The notes under the pieces: generated by a model
Databases searched by the model: none
Told to the model about the DNA's origin: nothing
The model's input: only the letters and a program-made list of their open reading frames with translations
Assembly: GCA_035544635.1 (NCBI GenBank)
Contig: DATKDQ010000396.1
Span: 1-11,304 of the forward strand
Length of the DNA stretch: 11,304 nt
Origin: DATAFT01 sp035544635
Lineage (GTDB): Bacteria > Acidobacteriota > Thermoanaerobaculia > Multivoradales > Multivoraceae
Reading direction: 5' to 3'
Shown: positions 7,213 through 11,304 of the stretch, in pieces
Layout of the letters: each line of letters begins with the position of its first letter
How positions within the stretch are numbered: position 1 is the stretch's first letter
Translations under genes and position numbers: made by a program

Positions 7213-7494
7213 ATGAAGGAGACGATCGAGGCGGCGATCCGCCGGGCGATCCCCGACGCCGAGGTCCACGTCGAGACCCCCGACGAGACGCACTGGAGCG
7301 CAGTCGTGGTGGCGCCCTCCTTCGCCGGGATGAGCCTGGTGCGACAGCATCAGTTGGTGATGGGCGCGCTGCGCACCGAGTTCGACAGCGAGCGGCTCCA
7401 CGCCCTCCAGCTCCGCACCATGACCCCCGAGCGCTGGCGCACCGAGCTCGACGAGCGCGCCCGCCGGGAGCTCAACCCGCTCACCATCGTCTAA
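7213..7494 (+). CDS. BolA family protein (iron-sulfur cluster chaperone partner of monothiol glutaredoxin)
   Basis: The protein has 93 residues. The BolA fold signature is clear: an N-terminal helix MKETIEAAIRRAIP, a short strand region with DETHWSAVVV, the conserved FAGMSLVRQHQLV stretch (37-49), then RLHALQLRTMTPERW (61-75). H63 is the invariant histidine that, in characterised BolA proteins, helps ligate a [2Fe-2S] cluster shared with a CGFS glutaredoxin. The protein is nearer to the short IbaG/YrbA type than to Escherichia coli BolA, and carries an extra charged tail (76-93). Its neighbour 24 bases downstream is exactly such a glutaredoxin, which supports a cytoplasmic role in cluster trafficking or iron sensing. 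The Shine-Dalgarno is weak (GAGCGAG about ten bases upstream). Confidence 0.9.
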   Translation: MKETIEAAIRRAIPDAEVHVETPDETHWSAVVVAPSFAGMSLVRQHQLVMGALRTEFDSERLHALQLRTMTPERWRTELDERARRELNPLTIV

Positions 7495-7518
7495 ACCGCC
7501 GTCCGCCCAGGAGAAACC

Positions 7519-7866
7519 ATGGACTCCACCGTCAGAGAGCGCATCGACCAGAACGTCAAGAGCAACCGAGTCCTGCTCTTCATGAAGGGGACGCCCGCCT
7601 TTCCGCAGTGCGGGTTCTCACATCAGGTGGTGCAGATCCTCCGCCACTACGGCGTCGAGTTTCAGAGCGTGAACGTGCTCGAGGACACGGCGATCCGCGA
7701 GGGCATCAAGGAGTACAGCAACTGGCCGACCATTCCGCAGCTCTACGTCGAGGGGGAGTTCGTCGGCGGCTGCGACATCCTGATGGAGCTCCATTCGCGC
7801 GGCGAGCTGGGCGCCGTCCTGAGCCCCTCCGCCAGCGCCTCGGAGAGCACGGACCCGATCTCTTGA
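7519..7866 (+). CDS. grxD: Monothiol glutaredoxin, CGFS type (Grx4/GrxD family)
   Basis: The protein has 115 residues with a single-domain glutaredoxin fold. The active site is CGFS at 31-34 with one catalytic cysteine, preceded by the family's MKGTP (22-26, with K23 for glutathione binding). The cis-proline segment TIPQLY (71-76) and the GGCD glutathione-binding loop (83-86) are intact. Such proteins bind a glutathione-ligated [2Fe-2S] cluster and pass it to acceptors, often as a heterodimer with BolA, which is encoded just upstream. The ATG is well supported by AGGAG at 7509-7513 with five-base spacing. A Ser-rich tail (102-115) extends beyond the usual end of the fold, and its TGA overlaps the start of the aminotransferase gene. 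The family call is secure. Confidence 0.95.
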   Translation: MDSTVRERIDQNVKSNRVLLFMKGTPAFPQCGFSHQVVQILRHYGVEFQSVNVLEDTAIREGIKEYSNWPTIPQLYVEGEFVGGCDILMELHSRGELGAVLSPSASASESTDPIS

Positions 7867-9257
7867 GCCCCCCGCCCTCGTCCCCGGCGACCAGCCCCGA
7901 GCCGACGCTCGAGGACCTCGACCGCAGCAGCCTCTTCCATCCCTTCACCTCGATCCAGAGGCACCTGGTCGAGGGCCCGCTGGTCATCACCGACGCCTCC
8001 GGCGTGCGCGTTCGCGACCGCGCGGGGCGCGAGTACATCGACGCCATGGCGGGGCTGTGGTGCGTGAACGTGGGCTACGGCCGGCGCGAGCTGGTGGAGG
8101 CGATGACCGCTCAGGCGTCGCGCCTTCCCTACTACCACTCGTTCGCGTCGATGTCGAACGAGCCGGTGATCCGGCTCGCCGCCCGCCTGATCGAGATGGC
8201 GCCGGGACGCATGTCGAAGGTGTTCTTCGCCAACTCCGGCTCGGAGGCGAACGATACTCAGATCAAGCTGGTCCGCGCCTACAACAACCTGCGCGGCCGG
8301 CCCGAGAAGAAGAAGATCCTGTCGCGGCGCGCCGCCTACCACGGCGTCACGCTCGGCGCCACCAGTCTCTCCGGGCTGCCGCCCATGCACGCCATCTTCG
8401 ATCTCCCGCTGCCCGGCTTCCTCCACCTGGAGCGTCCGAGCCACTACTGGAATGCCCCGCCGGGCGCCTCGGAGGAGGAGTTCTCGGACCTCCTCGCCAC
8501 CGAGCTCGAGACGGTGATCGAGCGCGAGGGCGCCTCGACCATCGCCGCGATGTTCGTCGAGCCGGTCCAGGGCGCCGGCGGCGTCATCGTGCCGCCGCGC
8601 GGTTACTTCGAGCGCATCGTGCCGATCCTGCGCGCGCACGACATCCTCTTGGTGGCCGACGAGGTGATCTGCGGCTTCGGGCGCCTGGGCACCCTGTTCG
8701 GCTCGAGCTACTACGGGCTGGAGCCCGATCTCGTGACCATCGCCAAGGGGCTCACCAGCGGCTACCTGCCGATGTCGGCGGTCCTGGTCGGCGAGCGGGT
8801 GTGGGAGGGACTGCGCGAGGGGTCGGCCAAGCAGGGGCCGTTCGCCCATGGCTACACCTACAGCGGCCACCCGGTGCCCGCCGCCGTCGCGCACGCCAAC
8901 CTCGATCTCATGGAGCGCGAGAACCTGGTGGCGAAGGCGGCGCAGACCGGCGCCTACCTGCAGCAGCGGCTGCGCGCGGCATTCGCCGATCACCCGCTGG
9001 TCGGCGAGGTACGCGGCGTGGGAATGATCGCCGGTATCGAGCTGGTCGCGTCGAGGAGCGAAAAGCGCCCGTTCCCGCCGGCGGTCGAGGCGGGCAGTCG
9101 GTTGTCGCGCCATCTCCTCGCGGGCGGGCTCATCTCGCGCGCGCTGCGCGACACGCTGGCCTTCTCGCCCCCGCTCGTGCTCGAGAAAGCCGACGTCGAC
9201 CAGATCGTCGAGATCTTCGGACGCGGCCTCGACGCCGTCGGCCCCGAGCTGGGGTGA
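7863..9257 (+). CDS. Class III PLP-dependent aminotransferase (omega-transaminase, SpuC-like)
   Basis: The protein has 464 residues and full family length. Visible features include FHPFTS (25-30), the GLWC motif with W65, GSEAND (126-131) for cofactor phosphate binding, Y159-H160-G161 stacking on the pyridine ring, D266 in DEVICGFG, the PLP-binding lysine K295 in AKGLTSGY, TYSGHP (332-337) and R426, which lines up with the substrate-switching arginine of omega-transaminases. It resembles putrescine- or amine-pyruvate aminotransferases, which move an amino group from an amine or omega-amino acid to pyruvate; the actual donor is unknown. I chose the TTG at 7863 because it overlaps the glutaredoxin stop (TTGA) and leaves a normal 20-residue lead before the conserved region. 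The open frame extends further back, but only through the glutaredoxin gene in another frame. Confidence 0.9.
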   Translation: MSPPPSSPATSPEPTLEDLDRSSLFHPFTSIQRHLVEGPLVITDASGVRVRDRAGREYIDAMAGLWCVNVGYGRRELVEAMTAQASRLPYYHSFASMSNEPVIRLAARLIEMAPGRMSKVFFANSGSEANDTQIKLVRAYNNLRGRPEKKKILSRRAAYHGVTLGATSLSGLPPMHAIFDLPLPGFLHLERPSHYWNAPPGASEEEFSDLLATELETVIEREGASTIAAMFVEPVQGAGGVIVPPRGYFERIVPILRAHDILLVADEVICGFGRLGTLFGSSYYGLEPDLVTIAKGLTSGYLPMSAVLVGERVWEGLREGSAKQGPFAHGYTYSGHPVPAAVAHANLDLMERENLVAKAAQTGAYLQQRLRAAFADHPLVGEVRGVGMIAGIELVASRSEKRPFPPAVEAGSRLSRHLLAGGLISRALRDTLAFSPPLVLEKADVDQIVEIFGRGLDAVGPELG

Positions 9258-9302
9258 CAGGCGCCGGCGGCCGCGAGCTGAGGTGAGAGCTGGGGTGACA
9301 GG
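9246..9302 (+). repeat. Short direct repeats at the 3' end of the aminotransferase gene
   Basis: GAGCTGGGGTGACAGG occurs exactly at 9246-9261 and again at 9287-9302, with a partial copy GAGCTGAGGTGA at 9275-9286. The first copy includes the last codons and the TGA of the aminotransferase. The 41-base offset suggests a local tandem duplication. Confidence 0.7.
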
Positions 9303-9304
9303 TG

Positions 9305-9349
9305 ACTCGTTTCGCGTCTGCGCCGGAGCCGGCATGCGAGGAAACGAGT
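9305..9349. terminator. Palindrome between convergent genes (bidirectional terminator candidate)
   Basis: ACTCGTTTC (9305-9313) and GAAACGAGT (9341-9349) are perfect inverted arms around a GC-rich interior that can pair further (GCCGG near 9322-9326 with CCGGC near 9329-9333). It lies six bases beyond the methyltransferase-like stop (minus strand, 9356-9358) and 47 bases beyond the aminotransferase stop. There is no T-tract. Confidence 0.5.
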
Positions 9350-9355
9350 GTCCGG

Positions 9356-9970
9356 TCACCCCGCAGCGGGCGCTGCGCCCTCCTCCCTCGCGAAGCTGTA
9401 CTCCCGCATCCCGTTGCGCAGGAGCATGCCGCGCTCGACGCTGAAGCCGGCCATGCGCTTGAGGATCTCCGCCTCGGTGTGCCGAGGGCAGTCGCGCAGG
9501 CCGCTGGTCAGGGTCTCGTAGCGCAGGCTGTCCTCGTCTTGGATCACGAAGCGAAACGGGCGATCCGGGATCCTCTTCTGGATCGAGACCAGCGCCATGA
9601 TGCGGGTCCCGGGCCGGCTCAGCGCCACCAGCCGCCGCGCCAGCACCTCGACCTCCGCCAGGGTCAGGTAGTTGAACAAGTCCCAGACCAGGACGACATC
9701 GAATCGCACCTCCTCGGGGAACTGCAGCAGGCGCTCGCAGGAGGCCGCGAACGCCTTGGCGTCCACCCGTGAGGCCGCGCCGCCCTCGGTGAGGGTCTCG
9801 AAGAAGTTCGCGATGAAGAGCTTCGAGCGCTTCATCCGCCGGACGTTCTCGCCGAGGGCCGGACCGAGATCGAGGATCGTCTTCTTCGGCGGCCGCCGCG
9901 CCAGCTCGAGCAGCCCCGGCAGGACGAAGGAGGTGTACTCGTCGGGAACGGTGACGCTGCGCTCTTGCAC
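9356..9970 (-). CDS. Class I SAM-dependent methyltransferase-like protein
   Basis: The protein has 204 residues with a Rossmann-like pattern: a first strand and loop TILDLGPALGEN (31-42), a later strand RFDVVLVWDLFNYL (89-102) in the position of methyltransferase motif IV, a following helix, and a C-terminal strand pair. The motif I loop reads DLGPALG, not the usual DxGxGxG, so SAM binding is plausible but not certain, and substrate cannot be inferred. The start is GTG at 9968-9970 with only a weak AGG upstream; an internal start is possible but would cut into the conserved region. It lies 128 bases downstream of the bactofilin gene on the same strand, so co-transcription is possible but not shown. 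It converges on the aminotransferase gene. Alternative: a non-catalytic relative of the family. Confidence 0.7.
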   Translation of the reverse strand: MQERSVTVPDEYTSFVLPGLLELARRPPKKTILDLGPALGENVRRMKRSKLFIANFFETLTEGGAASRVDAKAFAASCERLLQFPEEVRFDVVLVWDLFNYLTLAEVEVLARRLVALSRPGTRIMALVSIQKRIPDRPFRFVIQDEDSLRYETLTSGLRDCPRHTEAEILKRMAGFSVERGMLLRNGMREYSFAREEGAAPAAG

Positions 9971-10044
9971 CCCGCGAGCCTATCGCGGTCAGCGTGAAAC
10001 CAAGTATTCTGGACGCCCGCCGCCCACCCCCTCCGCGGCTCACC

Positions 10045-10057
10045 GGCGCTTCGCGCC
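10045..10057. repeat. GCGAAGC mini-hairpin palindrome (inverted copy)
   Basis: GGCGCTTCGCGCC is the exact reverse complement of 195-207. On the minus strand it lies about 40 bases after the bactofilin stop and could serve as its 3'-end hairpin. There is no U-tract. Confidence 0.35.
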
Positions 10058-10098
10058 ACCCCCGTGACGCCGGCGGCCGGAACGGTGGTGGAGCCCGC

Positions 10099-10641
10099 CT
10101 AGGAGCTGGTCCCCAGGGCCGCCTGCTTGAGCGGAGCGGCCGGCCCGGGCGCCTTCTCCGGAACCGGGCGCTCGGACTTGGCCTCGGCCGCCTGCCCCTG
10201 CTGCCCGCTCGGCTCCATGTCGATCGAGCCCTGGAAGCGCGCCCCGCTGTCGAGCACCACGCGCGGCGCCGCCACGTTGCCCTTCACCTTCCCCGACTGG
10301 CGGATGACGACCTCGTCCTTGCCGATCAGGTCGCCCTCGACCTCGCCCTCGACGGTGATCGAGTTGGCGTACACGTTGGCCTTGACCCGGCCGTTGCGAC
10401 CGATCGTGACGCTGTTGCTCTTGAGCAGGATCTTGCCCTCGATCCGGCCCTCGACGATGAGATCCTCCTCCCCAGTCACGTCGCCCTTGATCGCGATCGA
10501 GGGACCGATGGTGGCCGCTACGCGCGGCCGCTGCGGCTCGGCTGGACGGGAGACCGGAGGGGGAGCCGAGGGTGGGATCGGCTTCGACGCGAGGGGCTGC
10601 GGCGGTGCGTACTCGGGCTCGTTCTTCTTCCAGACGCTCAT
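10099..10641 (-). CDS. Bactofilin (polymer-forming cytoskeletal protein)
   Basis: The protein has 180 residues. The central region (about 42-142) has the repetitive beta-helix pattern of bactofilins: short strands alternating with Gly-rich turns, as in IKGDVTGEEDLIVEGRIEG, VTIGRNGRVKANV, ITVEGEVEGDLIG and VVLDSGARFQGSI. Pro-rich, disordered tails flank it (about 11-40 and 144-180), as is usual. The N-terminus MSVWKK is short, basic and contains an aromatic residue, like the membrane-targeting peptides known from other bactofilins. Bactofilins form nucleotide-free filaments at the membrane that position cell-wall or polarity factors. The ATG at 10641 is chosen over an in-frame start at 10785 because it has a strong AGGAAGGAG (five-base spacing) and a promoter just upstream. 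No M23 peptidase partner is seen in the window. Confidence 0.92.
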   Translation of the reverse strand: MSVWKKNEPEYAPPQPLASKPIPPSAPPPVSRPAEPQRPRVAATIGPSIAIKGDVTGEEDLIVEGRIEGKILLKSNSVTIGRNGRVKANVYANSITVEGEVEGDLIGKDEVVIRQSGKVKGNVAAPRVVLDSGARFQGSIDMEPSGQQGQAAEAKSERPVPEKAPGPAAPLKQAALGTSS

Positions 10642-10668
10642 GTCGTCTCCTTCCTGGGTGGAACCGCA

Positions 10669-10698
10669 AAGGTATTGAAACCGCTGCATCCGAGTCAA
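10669..10698 (-). promoter_or_regulatory. Sigma70-like promoter of the bactofilin gene
   Basis: On the minus strand, TTGACT (10693-10698) is a five-of-six match to the -35 consensus. An 18-base spacer separates it from TACCTT (10669-10674), a weak -10. The expected start lies about 20 bases before the ATG, which fits the strong Shine-Dalgarno at 10647-10655. A small inverted repeat, AAGGCC with GGCCTT (10704-10709 and 10720-10725), sits just upstream and might be an operator or an unrelated hairpin. Confidence 0.5.
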
Positions 10699-10826
10699 GG
10701 ACGAAGGCCACTCTCTGTCGGCCTTTATCGGCCTCCGACGCGAATTCTCGCGCTCGCCGCGCCCGCGCGCGCCGACTGCCCGCACACTGCGCGCCCGAAG
10801 CCTCGAGTCCTGCCCAGGCGCTGCGC

Positions 10827-10854
10827 GGAGGGAATGGTACTCACCATTCCCTCC
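10827..10854 (-). terminator. Perfect hairpin abutting the small membrane protein stop
   Basis: The arms 10827-10838 and 10843-10854 are perfectly complementary over 12 bases with the loop ACTC (GAGT on the minus strand). It starts one base after the minus-strand TAG (10856-10858). No U-tract follows. It resembles the hairpins at 165-188 and 236-271 in layout: a GGAA-containing stem and a four-base loop. Confidence 0.6.
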
Positions 10855-10855
10855 C

Positions 10856-11233
10856 CTACCGCGCCCTGACCTCGAGGTCGAGGCGGGTGCCGCCGACCAG
10901 CAGGTTGAAGAGGAAGCTCACGATGCTGACCAGGAGCGCGCCGAGCACCGCGGAGAAGCACCCGTCGATCGTGAGCCAGCCCCCGGCCAGCCAGGCGGTG
11001 AGGCCGAGCATGGCGGCGTTGATGACCAGGAGGCCGAGCCCCAGCGTGAGGAGGACGAACGGGCAGGTGAGCAGGACCACCACCGGGCGAACGAGCGCGT
11101 TGACCAGCCCGAAGATGACCGCCACGAGGAGGAGACCCCACCAGGGCCCGTGGTAGTCCACTCCCGGCACGACCTCGGTCGCCACCCAGAGAGCGACGCT
11201 GGTCCCGAGCCAGCGCAGGAGTAGAGCGCCCAT
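10856..11233 (-). CDS. Small four-helix membrane protein, phage holin family 4 / YvlD type (PF04020)
   Basis: The protein has 125 residues and is almost entirely hydrophobic, with four predicted helices near 3-24, 31-55, 58-83 and 91-114 and a short charged tail (LDLEVRAR). The family hallmarks are visible: GLVNALVRP at 42-50, the CP pair at 57-58 and LTLGLGLLVINA at 62-73. Although the family name refers to holins, most members are ordinary chromosomal inner-membrane proteins of unknown role, and nothing phage-like lies nearby. The ATG at 11231-11233 starts the first helix directly, and a promoter fits just upstream, so this start is likely. It probably forms its own transcription unit, closed by the hairpin at 10827-10854. 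Confidence 0.88.
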   Translation of the reverse strand: MGALLLRWLGTSVALWVATEVVPGVDYHGPWWGLLLVAVIFGLVNALVRPVVVLLTCPFVLLTLGLGLLVINAAMLGLTAWLAGGWLTIDGCFSAVLGALLVSIVSFLFNLLVGGTRLDLEVRAR

Positions 11234-11251
11234 GAGCGGATCTCGCGGCTC

Positions 11252-11280
11252 ATGTTAGATCGGGAGGAGGATCCTCGCAA
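11252..11280 (-). promoter_or_regulatory. Sigma70-like promoter of the small membrane protein gene
   Basis: On the minus strand, TTGCGA (11275-11280) and TAACAT (11252-11257) are separated by exactly 17 bases; each matches the consensus at four of six positions. The predicted transcript would begin about 12 bases before the ATG at 11233. Confidence 0.5.
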
Positions 11281-11304
11281 TCGCGGTGGGGCCGATCGAG
11301 CCGC

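Noticed and set aside
7608..7862. Longer aminotransferase starting at 7608
   Set aside because: The added 85 residues lie in a different frame over the glutaredoxin gene and are Arg-rich with no family similarity. The TTG at 7863 gives a family-length protein.
7743..10043. 766-codon minus-strand frame
   Set aside because: It is a shadow across the aminotransferase and methyltransferase-like genes, with low-complexity Arg/Ala/Gly composition.
10642..10785. 48-residue N-terminal extension of the bactofilin
   Set aside because: It would read through the TTGACT promoter and the strong Shine-Dalgarno, and has no bactofilin-like sequence.
10856..11233. Phage holin as evidence of a prophage
   Set aside because: The family is named after holins but is mostly chromosomal. 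No endolysin, structural, integrase or attachment-site signals lie nearby.

Overview
The window is strongly GC-rich, and its coding frames end almost every codon in G or C. It reads as chromosome of a free-living bacterium with a Gram-negative-like gene set: a bactofilin, a BolA/monothiol-glutaredoxin pair, and a large secreted multidomain metalloprotease. The protease architecture (unassigned N-terminal domain, metzincin core, fibronectin type III, Calx-beta, then two copies of a Trp/Phe-rich C-terminal domain) is one I associate with Acidobacteriota, especially Thermoanaerobaculia-like soil and sediment lineages. That placement is an inference from memory, not a database result. I see no tRNA, rRNA, CRISPR array, insertion sequence or prophage module.

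Layout. Positions 1-148 hold the 3' end of an unrecognised + strand gene. A short gap with two related hairpins (149-271) separates it from a convergent two-gene minus-strand operon (3978 to 272) encoding the two halves of a heterodimeric ABC exporter. The upstream gene has a degenerate nucleotide-binding site and the downstream gene a canonical one. An AT-rich promoter island at about 4133-4170 lies between this operon and the divergent secreted metalloprotease (4248-6953, +). After a 259-base gap comes a tight + strand operon: BolA-like protein (7213-7494), CGFS monothiol glutaredoxin (7519-7866) and a class III aminotransferase (7863-9257) whose TTG start overlaps the glutaredoxin stop. A palindromic gap separates this from three minus-strand genes: a methyltransferase-like protein (9970-9356), a bactofilin (10641-10099) and a small four-helix membrane protein of the PF04020 type (11233-10856).

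How the genes fit together. The two ABC genes overlap by four bases, and their nucleotide-binding motifs are complementary, so they should form one transporter. BolA and CGFS glutaredoxin are known partners that share a [2Fe-2S] cluster, so those two genes form an iron-sulfur trafficking unit. The aminotransferase is translationally coupled to it but metabolically unrelated as far as I can tell. The remaining genes look like ordinary envelope, cytoskeleton and housekeeping genes.

The features most worth a second look are the multidomain protease with its duplicated 111-residue C-terminal domain, a family of near-perfect hairpins with four-base loops placed against stop codons and lacking U-tracts, and a possible leaderless GTG start for the ABC operon. 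I found no convincing new defence or mobile system.
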